A DNA stretch of 32,595 bases from assembly GCA_016302965.1 (NCBI GenBank), contig JAEDMP010000021.1, positions 1 to 32,595 on the forward strand, read 5' to 3'. Positions 1-7,634 of this stretch are shown piece by piece. The stretch comes from Bacteroidaceae bacterium. GTDB lineage: Bacteria > Bacteroidota > Bacteroidia > Bacteroidales > Bacteroidaceae. The notes under the pieces were generated by a model that worked only from the letters and a program-made list of their open reading frames with translations, was not told the DNA's origin and did not search any database. Within the stretch, counting starts at the first letter, position 1. Each line of letters starts with the position of its first letter. A program made the position numbers and the translations under genes.

Positions 1-41
1 AAACCATCCATACGAGTACAGACCGTTGATATTTCAAATGA

Positions 42-674
42 CAGACAGCTTACTATATTCTAAAGTATATTTCGTCGAACTCACGTTATAATACGGTTTA
101 CGGTGCCAATAGGAAGTTCAATAACATTGTTAGCGGAATAGAGGATGGCAAACGTTACAATCCTGCTACCTCTGAAGAGTTGTCCACTACAATTAGCGAG
201 CTCCAGAGCAGTAGAAGGAATGTAGACGCTTATGTTAATAAACTGTACAGTTATGATAAAAATGAAAACAATCCTTATGGATATGTAGATGTTGACCTGA
301 ACGGTGCTCCTATCGCCCTCGATCCTGTTACCGATGAGCCCATAACTGTTAAGAGGTACTTCCTCGAGGCATGGTACAATGAGATTCACGCTGCCTACAA
401 CACCTTGAACGCTGGTGCAGAGGAAGTGGCTGCTGATGTAAAGAACAGAGCCTTCGTTCTCGGTGACGTGAACAACAATGGCGTCATCAACGTGGCTGAT
501 GTAACGATAGACGTGACCCGTGCCGAGGCTACCGCCATCAACGAAGTAAATACTGAGGCTGCCACGGCCGAAATCTTCAATGTGGCCGGTGTTCAGCAGA
601 AGACCCTGAAGAATGGTCAGGTGAACATCCTTCGCGATGTCAATGGAAAGATCACTAAGGTTTTTAAGAAATAA
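42..674 (+). CDS. C-terminal part of a secreted protein with dockerin-like tail (5' partial, frame broken)
   Basis: The 3' end of a larger gene that begins left of the window. The frame is open from about base 42, but in-frame stops lie at 27-29 and 39-41, and there is no ATG or GTG between 42 and the TTG at 180. The residues before that TTG (around bases 60-180) read like normal protein, so TTG 180 is unlikely to be the real start. Near the end is an EF-hand-like dockerin loop (GDVNNNGVINVADVT), followed by a short tail (AEIFNVAGVQQKTLKNGQ onward) of the kind found at the C-terminus of many secreted Prevotella proteins. Only one calcium-type loop is seen, whereas dockerin type I normally has two. 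The upstream catalytic or binding domain is not in view, so no function can be assigned. A frameshift or sequencing error between bases 30 and 60 is the simplest explanation of the broken frame. A strong terminator follows the stop. Confidence 0.6.
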   Translation, partial: QTAYYILKYISSNSRYNTVYGANRKFNNIVSGIEDGKRYNPATSEELSTTISELQSSRRNVDAYVNKLYSYDKNENNPYGYVDVDLNGAPIALDPVTDEPITVKRYFLEAWYNEIHAAYNTLNAGAEEVAADVKNRAFVLGDVNNNGVINVADVTIDVTRAEATAINEVNTEAATAEIFNVAGVQQKTLKNGQVNILRDVNGKITKVFKK

Positions 675-697
675 TTCACTTTATAACATCTTTCTAT

Positions 698-729
698 AGG
701 GAGTTTGTCGGGAGACAAGCTCCCTTTTT
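698..729 (+). terminator. Rho-independent terminator after the dockerin-tailed gene
   Basis: An 11-bp stem (699-709 with 714-724, one T-G wobble) closed by a GGGA loop is followed by five T residues at 725-729. It lies 24 bases after the stop of the preceding gene and before the next promoter, so it separates two transcription units. Confidence 0.85.
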
Positions 730-759
730 GCATCTGCACAGCACAAAAAAGCCGATTAG

Positions 760-791
760 TTTGGAGAAATAAGAGAAAAAGCGTATCTTTG
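760..791 (+). promoter_or_regulatory. Bacteroidota-type promoter for the AAA-ATPase/nuclease gene
   Basis: The -7 element TATCTTTG lies at 784-791 and a TTTG -33 box at 760-763, spaced 20 bp apart; both match the known Bacteroidota sigma-ABfr consensus. The promoter sits inside the 5' extension of the open frame, which shows that the coding start must be the later ATG at 837, leaving a leader of roughly 40 bases. Confidence 0.75.
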
Positions 792-836
792 CCGACAGAT
801 AAACAAAGACATAGCGACCCAAAACTTTCGACGGAT

Positions 837-2405
837 ATGGAAACAAAGCAACTGAAACGACTGCCCGTGGGCATACAGACCTTCTCCGAGGTGATTGATT
901 TAGATTGTCTGTACATTGACAAAACGGAGTATATCTGGAACATGATACACCTCAGCAAGTACATCTTCCTGAGCCGCCCCAGGCGCTTTGGAAAGTCCCT
1001 GCTTGTGTCAACCCTACAGGCGTATTTCGAGGGAAGGAAAGACCTGTTCCAGGGACTCTTTATCGAGACCGTAGAGAAGGAGTGGACGGCCTATCCTGTG
1101 CTGAGATTCGATATGAGTATGGGTAAGCACATGGAGAAGGACCAATTGGAACGCTACCTCGGGAATCGCCTTGTCGAGTATGAAGTGAAATACGGTATTA
1201 CCAATCCTGCCACTGACTCTAACGACCGCTTAACGGCATTGATTCAGGCAGCATACAAGCAGACAGGCAAGAAGGTGGTCATCCTGATCGACGAATATGA
1301 TGCTCCGCTGCTCGACGTGGTGCATGAAGACACCCAACTGCCTGTGCTCCGCAATGTGATGCGTAATTTCTATTCTCCGCTGAAAGCCTCTGACCCCTAT
1401 CTCCAGTTCGTCTTCCTGACGGGCATCACCAAGTTCTCCCAACTCAGCATCTTCAGCGAACTGAACAACTTGACGAATATCTCCATGTTTCCGGAGTTTG
1501 CGGGAATCTGCGGTATCACGAAAGAGGAAGTGCTGACACAGATGCAGGATTATATCGGGAGATTGGCCCGAGCCAACGAATGGACTATCGAAGAGACAAT
1601 CAACCAACTGAAGCAACAGTACGACGGCTACCACTTCACTTGGCCCTCGCCCGACCTCTTCAACCCCTTCAGCCTGCTCAATGCCTTCAATGCGAATCGC
1701 TTGGAGAACTTCTGGTTCTCATCCGGCACTCCTACCTATCTCATCGAGATGCTGAGGAGGTTCCACGTCGCGCCGTCGGATATGAGTAAGATGCAGGTTC
1801 TTGCTTCTGACTTCGATGCTCCGACCGAGAACATGGCGAGCATCACCCCACTGCTTTATCAGAGCGGTTATGTGACCATCAAGGAATACAACAGGGCCAC
1901 ACAGCTTTACACCCTCGACATTCCGAACACCGAGATACGGGTGGGACTGATGGATAGCCTCCTGCCCAACTATGTGGATATGCGCAAGGAAGCGGGCAAT
2001 ACGACCATCGCCAAGATGTATCTTGCCCTGCTCCATGAGAACCTCGACGAGATGTTCAGCCTCCTGCAGGCGTATCTCCTCACGGTTCCTTACTGCAACA
2101 ACGCCAACTCCGAAGGTCATTACCAGCAGATGTTCTATGTCATCTTCTCCCTCCTCGGCAGGTATGTGGAGGTGGAGGTGAATACGCCGACAGGCCGTGT
2201 GGATATGGTGATGAAGACCGACAAAGCCGTTTATCTCTTCGAGTTGAAGTTGAACATGTCCGCCCAAGCGGCCATCAAGCAGATAGACCTCAAGGACTAT
2301 GCCTCGAAGTTTGCCCTCTGTGGTCTTCCCATCGTGAAGGTAGGCATCAACTTCGACCCCAACCGCCGCACCATAGGCGACTGGAAGGTCGTGACCACCG
2401 GATGA
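837..2405 (+). CDS. AAA-ATPase-like / PD-(D/E)XK nuclease domain protein
   Basis: A 522-residue cytoplasmic protein with the AAA-ATPase_like domain (PF09820 type) followed by a C-terminal PD-(D/E)XK nuclease-like domain (PF08011 type). The Walker A region is RPRRFGKSLL (GKS at residues 52-54) and Walker B is ILIDEYDAPL (about 149-158). The nuclease core shows GRVD (453-456) and ELK (469-471), so the acidic residues and lysine expected of the fold are present. The ATG at 837 was chosen because the promoter ends at 791; the frame is open further upstream, but that stretch overlaps the promoter and terminator. This family is expanded in Bacteroidota, usually as scattered single genes, and its cellular role is unproven; defence or DNA-processing roles are only guesses. 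The next gene starts 40 bases downstream with no recognisable promoter between them, so read-through is possible. Confidence 0.9.
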   Translation: METKQLKRLPVGIQTFSEVIDLDCLYIDKTEYIWNMIHLSKYIFLSRPRRFGKSLLVSTLQAYFEGRKDLFQGLFIETVEKEWTAYPVLRFDMSMGKHMEKDQLERYLGNRLVEYEVKYGITNPATDSNDRLTALIQAAYKQTGKKVVILIDEYDAPLLDVVHEDTQLPVLRNVMRNFYSPLKASDPYLQFVFLTGITKFSQLSIFSELNNLTNISMFPEFAGICGITKEEVLTQMQDYIGRLARANEWTIEETINQLKQQYDGYHFTWPSPDLFNPFSLLNAFNANRLENFWFSSGTPTYLIEMLRRFHVAPSDMSKMQVLASDFDAPTENMASITPLLYQSGYVTIKEYNRATQLYTLDIPNTEIRVGLMDSLLPNYVDMRKEAGNTTIAKMYLALLHENLDEMFSLLQAYLLTVPYCNNANSEGHYQQMFYVIFSLLGRYVEVEVNTPTGRVDMVMKTDKAVYLFELKLNMSAQAAIKQIDLKDYASKFALCGLPIVKVGINFDPNRRTIGDWKVVTTG

Positions 2406-2445
2406 TTCCGGTATCCACCCCTTTGGCAACTCATCACTCAAAAAC

Positions 2446-3435
2446 ATGAAGACAAGACAAATCCTCAAACACACGGTTCTTGCCTGCCTGCTCCTGCCGA
2501 TGGGCCTGCAGGCACAACCCCACCATACCAGCTTCAACATCTCCCTCTTTGGCCACAGCAAGTCGGTGAGAGGACTCCACGTGGGACTCTTCTCCGCCAC
2601 CGCCAAAGAACAGATGTATGGCGTGCAGATAGGCGGTGTGACCAATGCTGCAGGCAGTGTGCGCGGTGTGCAGATAACCGGCATCACGAATATCGCCCAT
2701 GAGGCCAACGGCCTGCAGGTAGCCTCGCTCACCAATGCCTGTACCTCCCCCATGCGAGGTGTGCAGTTCTCGGGCATCACCAATATCGCCATGGGCGTGA
2801 AGCGCGGGGTGCAGTTTTCGGGTGTTGCCAATGTCTGCTCCAGTTCCATGCGTGGCGTGCAGGCAGCCATGTACAACTACTCCGACACCCTCAGCGGTTC
2901 GCAGTTCGGCTTCATCAACGTCTGTGACCATCATCCCCGGGGCGTGCAGGTGGGCATCATCAACATCAGCAAAGACACCGTAGCCCACAAGATAGGACTG
3001 GTGAACGTGAACCCCAAGACCCGCATCGACGTGATGCTCTTTGGCGGTAACATCACCAAGACCAATGCCGCCGTGCGCTTCCGCAACCACAGCACCTATA
3101 ACATCATCGGTTTCGGCACCCACTACATGGGCTTCGACGAGAAGTTCTCGGGAGCCCTCTTCTACCGCATCGGACAGTATTTCCCCCTCAGCGAGCGGAT
3201 CAGCGTGAGCGGCGACCTGGGCTATGCCCATATCGAGACCTTCCAGAAAAACTCCGACTCGAAGCCCGAACGACTCTACTCCCTGCAGGCACGGATGAAC
3301 CTCGACTACCAGCTGGGCAAGTTGCTCGGTGCCTTTGTCACCCTCGGCTATGCCGATACCCGCTACTACTGCCACAACGACCATTACCGCTCCCGCCTGA
3401 TTGTGGAGGCGGGCATCACCCTCAAAGCCAAGTAA
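2446..3435 (+). CDS. LA_2272-family surface repeat protein (GVQ repeats, barrel-like C-terminus)
   Basis: A 329-residue exported protein. Residues 1-23 form a signal peptide ending LLPMGLQAQ. Residues about 40-190 hold seven or more imperfect repeats of about 20 residues with the core RGVQxSGITNIA, the pattern of the LA_2272 surface repeat family. The C-terminal 120 residues alternate aromatic and polar residues like outer-membrane beta strands (for example SGALFYRIGQYFPL). This suggests an outer-membrane or surface protein, but ligand and role are unknown. It ends 4 bases before the next ATG, so it is very probably co-transcribed and translationally coupled with the DUF3943 gene. No TAnnTTTG element is seen in the 40 bases upstream. 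The family assignment rests on the repeat pattern; the localisation is inferred. Confidence 0.8.
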   Translation: MKTRQILKHTVLACLLLPMGLQAQPHHTSFNISLFGHSKSVRGLHVGLFSATAKEQMYGVQIGGVTNAAGSVRGVQITGITNIAHEANGLQVASLTNACTSPMRGVQFSGITNIAMGVKRGVQFSGVANVCSSSMRGVQAAMYNYSDTLSGSQFGFINVCDHHPRGVQVGIINISKDTVAHKIGLVNVNPKTRIDVMLFGGNITKTNAAVRFRNHSTYNIIGFGTHYMGFDEKFSGALFYRIGQYFPLSERISVSGDLGYAHIETFQKNSDSKPERLYSLQARMNLDYQLGKLLGAFVTLGYADTRYYCHNDHYRSRLIVEAGITLKAK

Positions 3436-3439
3436 GCGT

Positions 3440-4957
3440 ATGAAAAGAAGATACCTCCCCATCCTTCTGCTGGCACTCACCACCGCTGCGCCTGCCACCG
3501 CAGATTCCGATGCCGTGGACAGCATGGCTGCCCACTATCTCGCTGAGGCTGTGAGAGCCGAAGAGAGCAGCATCTATGCCTACGACAACCCCCTGAACCA
3601 GGAGAAACACCCCTGGAAGGCTGCTGTAGAAGCCTTTGGTATCAACGTAGGTGTGCAACTCTTCGACCGCTTTGTGCTCGATGCCGATTTCGCGAAAATC
3701 AACTTCAAGACCATCCGCCACAACATCGAGCATGGTTTCGTCTGGGACAACGACCAGTTCTCGACCAACCTCTTTGCCCATCCCTATCATGGCGGACTCT
3801 ATTTCAATGCCGCCCGCAGTAACGGACTGAGCTTCTGGGAGTCGGCCCCCTATTCGTTCTTCGGCAGTCTGATGTGGGAGACCACCTGCGAGATTGAGCC
3901 ACCTGCCATCAACGACCTCATCGCCACCACCATGGGCGGTATCTGCATCGGTGAGGTGACCCACCGCATCAGCGACCTCGTCTACGACGACCGCAAGCGT
4001 GGATTCCCCCGCTTCTGGCGCGAGCTGCTCGGTACGGTGGTGTGCCCTATACGAGGGCTCAACCGACTGCTCAGCGGCGATGCCTGGAAGGTGCGCCACA
4101 ACTATTACAAATACCACGACTACGACCGCCTGCCCGTGAGTCTGGCCTTGGCGGTGGGCGAACGTTATCTCGCCGACAACAACTCGCTCTTCCGTGGGGA
4201 GCAGACCCCCTACGTCAACGTGAGCCTGAGCTATGGCGACCCCTTCAGTGAGACGGAGACCAACCCCTACGACTATTTCACCGCCGACATCAACTTCAAC
4301 CTCAGCAACAACCAGCCCCTCATCGGTGGCATACACCTGCTCGGAAAACTCTGGAGCACCCCGGTGCCCGTGCAGGACGGGATGAAGATGGAGGTGGGAC
4401 TCTTCCAGCACTTCAACTATTTCGACTCGCAGCCCGTGAAGGACGGCACCTCGCTCGTGCCCTACCGCATCTCGGAGGCCGCCGCCGTGGGACCCGGTGT
4501 CATCTACCGTTTCCCCCAAATCGGCAGTCTGACGAAGCTCGAGCAGCGCATCTTCGTGGATGCCATCCTGCTGGGAGGTTCGCTGAGCGACTACTACAAT
4601 GTGATTGACCGCGACTACAACCTCGGCAGCGGTTTCAGTGCCAAGGTGAATACGCTGATGGAGTTCGGACGCTACGGCAGCTTCATCGTCAATGCCGACT
4701 ATTACCGCATCTACACCTGGAAAGGCTATGAGGGCAAGAATCTGGAGACCATCGACCCGCTCTATCTGAACGCCCAAGGCGACAAGGGCAATGCTGCCCT
4801 CTTGGTGGTGAACCCACGGCTTATCCTGAATATCGGCCGCAAGCTCAGCCTCGACCTCTCCACCTCTTATTATTACCGCAAGACCCATTATGCCTATCAC
4901 GATGACGTGACCTCAAAGACCTTTGATGTGAGGGCCGGACTGATGATGACGCTCTAA
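3440..4957 (+). CDS. DUF3943 domain envelope protein
   Basis: A 505-residue protein with a signal peptide (MKRRYLPILLLALTTAAPAT) that supports the ATG at 3440 over an in-frame ATG at 3401 lying inside the previous gene. Residues about 55-160 match the DUF3943 pattern: an NFKTIRHNIEHGFVWDNDQF stretch, then HPYHGGLYFNAARSNG and SFFGSLMWE. The remaining two thirds is rich in alternating aromatic strands and ends RAGLMMTL, as expected of a beta-barrel. The likely site is the outer membrane; the function of the family is unknown. The start lies 4 bases after the GVQ-repeat gene and the methyltransferase begins 15 bases after the stop, so these three genes form a tight unit. A physical partnership with the GVQ-repeat protein is an inference from this coupling. 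Confidence 0.85.
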   Translation: MKRRYLPILLLALTTAAPATADSDAVDSMAAHYLAEAVRAEESSIYAYDNPLNQEKHPWKAAVEAFGINVGVQLFDRFVLDADFAKINFKTIRHNIEHGFVWDNDQFSTNLFAHPYHGGLYFNAARSNGLSFWESAPYSFFGSLMWETTCEIEPPAINDLIATTMGGICIGEVTHRISDLVYDDRKRGFPRFWRELLGTVVCPIRGLNRLLSGDAWKVRHNYYKYHDYDRLPVSLALAVGERYLADNNSLFRGEQTPYVNVSLSYGDPFSETETNPYDYFTADINFNLSNNQPLIGGIHLLGKLWSTPVPVQDGMKMEVGLFQHFNYFDSQPVKDGTSLVPYRISEAAAVGPGVIYRFPQIGSLTKLEQRIFVDAILLGGSLSDYYNVIDRDYNLGSGFSAKVNTLMEFGRYGSFIVNADYYRIYTWKGYEGKNLETIDPLYLNAQGDKGNAALLVVNPRLILNIGRKLSLDLSTSYYYRKTHYAYHDDVTSKTFDVRAGLMMTL

Positions 4958-4972
4958 CAGCCAGGAAGACCA

Positions 4973-6175
4973 ATGACTACCGAAGAGTTTATCAGACAAC
5001 ATGAGAACGACGATGTGGCCACCCTCGCCCTGAAGGCACCCCGTGGCGGTGAGGTGGACGTGGCTTTTGCCCTGAGGCAGATTGCCGGACGCCAGCGTGC
5101 ACGCAAGAAACTGCCCCGATGGGCCGCCACCGAGGGTATACTCTATCCGCCGCCCCTCTCGATGGAACAGTGCTCGAGCGAGGCTACGGCGGCCTACAAG
5201 GCAGCGCTCGTGGCCCGCTGCCAGCCTCAACGCATGATAGACCTGACGGGAGGCTTCGGCGTAGACTTCTCCTATCTGGCCCGTGGAGCCAGCGAGGCCG
5301 TCTATGTGGAGCGGCAGGAGACACTCTGCCAGTTGGCTCTCCATAACCTGCCCCTGCTGGGATTGGGTCATGCCGAGGTGGTCTGTGCCGATGCCACTGA
5401 CTACCTCACCACCATGCCTCCTGCCGACCTCATCTATATCGACCCCGCCCGACGCGACGACCGCGGCGGACGCACCTTTGCCATCGAAGACTGTACCCCC
5501 AATATCCTCGCCTGGAGGGACACGCTTCTGGAGAAGGCTCCCACCGTGCTCGTGAAACTCTCGCCCATGCTCGACTGGCGGGCTGCGGCACAGGCCTTGG
5601 GCGAAGCCGTGACCGAGGTGCATATCGTGGCGGCAGGCCATGAGTGCAAGGAACTGCTGCTCTGGATGGAGCGCAAGCCACGCCCCCTCACCGTCGTCTG
5701 CAAGGATGATGACTACACTGAATGCTTCTCTGCCGGTAGCGTGACCGGCGATTTGCGCCACTGGGCTGAGGTCCGGATAGAGGAGGGGAGACGCCGCTGG
5801 CTCCTCGAACCCTATGCACCGCTGATGAAAGCTGGCTTCTTCGCTGTCTTGGAGACGCGCTACGGGGTGAGGCAGATAGCCGCCAACAGCCACCTCTTCA
5901 TCGCCGAAGACGAGGAAAAGGCCGTTCTCTTCCCGGGCCGCTGTTTCGAGATAGAGGGCATGGGAAGCCTGAACAAAAAGGAACTCAAGCGGCTGCTGCA
6001 GGGCGTTAGCCGGGCGCAGATTAGTGTTCGCAACTTCCCCCTGAAAGCCGAAGAACTGCGCAAGCGCCTCCGGCTGGCCGACGGGGGAGACACCTGTCTC
6101 TTTGCCACCACGCTCGCCGATGGCAGTCACGTCATTATCCGGGGAAAGAGGGGAAGATTTTTCAGTCAGCAATGA
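4973..6175 (+). CDS. Class I SAM-dependent methyltransferase with THUMP-like C-terminal domain
   Basis: A 400-residue cytoplasmic protein. The Rossmann SAM-binding motif I is MIDLTGGFGVDFSYLA (residues 88-103), followed by the acidic end of beta-2 in YVERQ. IYIDPARRD (154-162) fills the place of the catalytic DPPY/NPPY-type loop. The C-terminal 80 residues (from about SLNKKELKRLLQG) resemble the THUMP_like domain found in the Bacteroidales family typified by P. gingivalis PG1098. The fold and the THUMP-like module point to an RNA substrate, probably rRNA or tRNA, but the target is unknown. The ATG at 4973 has AGGAAG about 5 bases upstream. It is the last gene of the run with the GVQ-repeat and DUF3943 genes, a pairing with no obvious functional link. 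Confidence 0.85.
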   Translation: MTTEEFIRQHENDDVATLALKAPRGGEVDVAFALRQIAGRQRARKKLPRWAATEGILYPPPLSMEQCSSEATAAYKAALVARCQPQRMIDLTGGFGVDFSYLARGASEAVYVERQETLCQLALHNLPLLGLGHAEVVCADATDYLTTMPPADLIYIDPARRDDRGGRTFAIEDCTPNILAWRDTLLEKAPTVLVKLSPMLDWRAAAQALGEAVTEVHIVAAGHECKELLLWMERKPRPLTVVCKDDDYTECFSAGSVTGDLRHWAEVRIEEGRRRWLLEPYAPLMKAGFFAVLETRYGVRQIAANSHLFIAEDEEKAVLFPGRCFEIEGMGSLNKKELKRLLQGVSRAQISVRNFPLKAEELRKRLRLADGGDTCLFATTLADGSHVIIRGKRGRFFSQQ

Positions 6176-6374
6176 CCAGCAACGGACAGCAATGTTTTTG
6201 AATGATGATTTGTTGAAGATTGCTGGGTATTCATGGTAATTGCTGACCAAGAAAAAGGTTAGAGGGTCCTTGTACCCCTCGTTAAAGACAAAGCGCGTGA
6301 CCCTAAACCGCCCAATTTCCGGGAATGACAATAGTTTTTCTATTTCGACTGGCTCATTATTCGGGATTTTTATG

Positions 6375-6382
6375 TAAATTTG
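6375..6382 (+). promoter_or_regulatory. -7 promoter element (TAAATTTG) for the GNAT-parE-S41-coaD run
   Basis: TAAATTTG matches TAnnTTTG and lies 51 bases before the ATG at 6434. No clear TTTG is present at -33. No other TAnnTTTG was found in the short gaps between the four following genes, so this may drive all of them. Confidence 0.55.
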
Positions 6383-6433
6383 CAGGGTGTAATCTATGAC
6401 TGGTGGGAAACAGACAGCCCACCCCTATGTATT

Positions 6434-7579
6434 ATGGCAAAGACAATCATCAGAAAAGTGACCGACAAGAAGGGGCTGGAAACCTTTATCCAGTTCCATT
6501 ATGACCTATACCGTGGCGATGCCTACGATGTGCCCAACCTGCACAGCGACGAGGTGAACACCCTCAGCGCCGACCGCAATCCCGCCTTTGACTTCTGCGA
6601 GGCCCAGTATTTCCTCGCCTATCAGGATGAAAAGGTGGTGGGACGCGTAGCCGCCATCATCAACCACAAAGCCAACAAGCGCTGGGGGCAACAACGTGTG
6701 CGTTTCGGATGGATTGATTTCATCGACGACCGCGACGTGTCGAAGGCACTGCTCCAGGCTGTTGAGGACTGGGGACGCGAGAAAGGCATGAAGGAGGCCG
6801 TGGGGCCGCTGGGCTTCACCGACATGGACCCCGAGGGTATGCTCACCGGCGGCTTCGACCAGTTGGGCACCCAAGCCACCATCTACAACTATCCCTACTA
6901 TCCCCAGCATATCGAGGCGCTGGGTGGATGGCTGAAAGACAATGATTACGTGGAGTTCAAGCTGATGGTGCCCGAAGAGGTGCCGGAGAAATATGCGAAG
7001 ATAGCCGCCATGATTGAGAAACGCTACAACCTGCATGCCAGGAAGGTGACCCGCCGTGAGGTGTTCAAGGAGGGCTACGGACAGCGCATCTTCGAAATCA
7101 TCAACGAGACCTTCAAGGACCTCTACGGCTACTCCGAACTCTCGCAGAAGCAGATAGACCACTACGTGAAGATGTATCTGCCCATGGCCGACCTCAACCT
7201 CATCACCCTCATCGAAGACTGGAATGCTGACAAGAAGGTCATCGGAGTGGGCATCACCATCCCCTCCCTCTCACGTGCCCTCCAGAAGTGCCGCAACGGA
7301 CGCCTCTTCCCCTTCGGCTGGTGGCATGTGCTGCGGGCCCTGAAGTTCCAGAAGACTGAGGGCGTAGACCTGCTGCTGCTCGGCGTGCTGCCCGAATACC
7401 GGGCCAAGGGTGCCAATGCCCTGCTCTTTGCCGACCTCATCCCCTGGTACCAGAAATACGGCTACAAGTGGGGCGAGAGCCAGGTGGAGATGGAGACCAA
7501 CGAGAAGGTGCAGAGCCAGTGGGGACCGCTGGAACCCATCCAGCACAAGCGCCGCCGCTGCTATCTGAAACAGCTTTGA
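6434..7579 (+). CDS. GNAT-superfamily N-acetyltransferase-like protein (YghO-like)
   Basis: A 381-residue cytoplasmic protein resembling the large GNAT-fold proteins annotated as N-acetyltransferase or YghO-like. The C-terminal half has the acetyl-CoA-binding region style: KVIGVGITIPSL (a beta strand), then LLLLGVLPEYRAKGANALLF, where a VxPxxRxKG motif stands in the place of the GNAT R/QxxGxG/A pyrophosphate loop, and then a terminal strand with WGESQVEMETN. Substrate unknown. The ATG at 6434 begins MAKTIIRKVTDKKGLETF; the open frame reaches back to 6380, but that part overlaps the -7 promoter element. parE follows after 55 bases without a visible promoter. The superfamily call is reasonably secure; the specific family is from general resemblance. 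Confidence 0.75.
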   Translation: MAKTIIRKVTDKKGLETFIQFHYDLYRGDAYDVPNLHSDEVNTLSADRNPAFDFCEAQYFLAYQDEKVVGRVAAIINHKANKRWGQQRVRFGWIDFIDDRDVSKALLQAVEDWGREKGMKEAVGPLGFTDMDPEGMLTGGFDQLGTQATIYNYPYYPQHIEALGGWLKDNDYVEFKLMVPEEVPEKYAKIAAMIEKRYNLHARKVTRREVFKEGYGQRIFEIINETFKDLYGYSELSQKQIDHYVKMYLPMADLNLITLIEDWNADKKVIGVGITIPSLSRALQKCRNGRLFPFGWWHVLRALKFQKTEGVDLLLLGVLPEYRAKGANALLFADLIPWYQKYGYKWGESQVEMETNEKVQSQWGPLEPIQHKRRRCYLKQL

Positions 7580-7634
7580 GCCGTCTGATCTATCCCACAT
7601 CACTAACCATCATCCTCATCAAACGAAAAGTCAC

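Noticed and set aside
3401..3439. Upstream in-frame ATG for the DUF3943 gene
   Set aside because: It lies within the previous gene and would place charged residues before a normal signal peptide.
6176..6330. Possible hairpin GAGGGT ... ACCCCTC around 6250-6285 as terminator after the methyltransferase
   Set aside because: Imperfect 6-bp stem and no T tract; nothing else in the gap before the -7 element at 6375.
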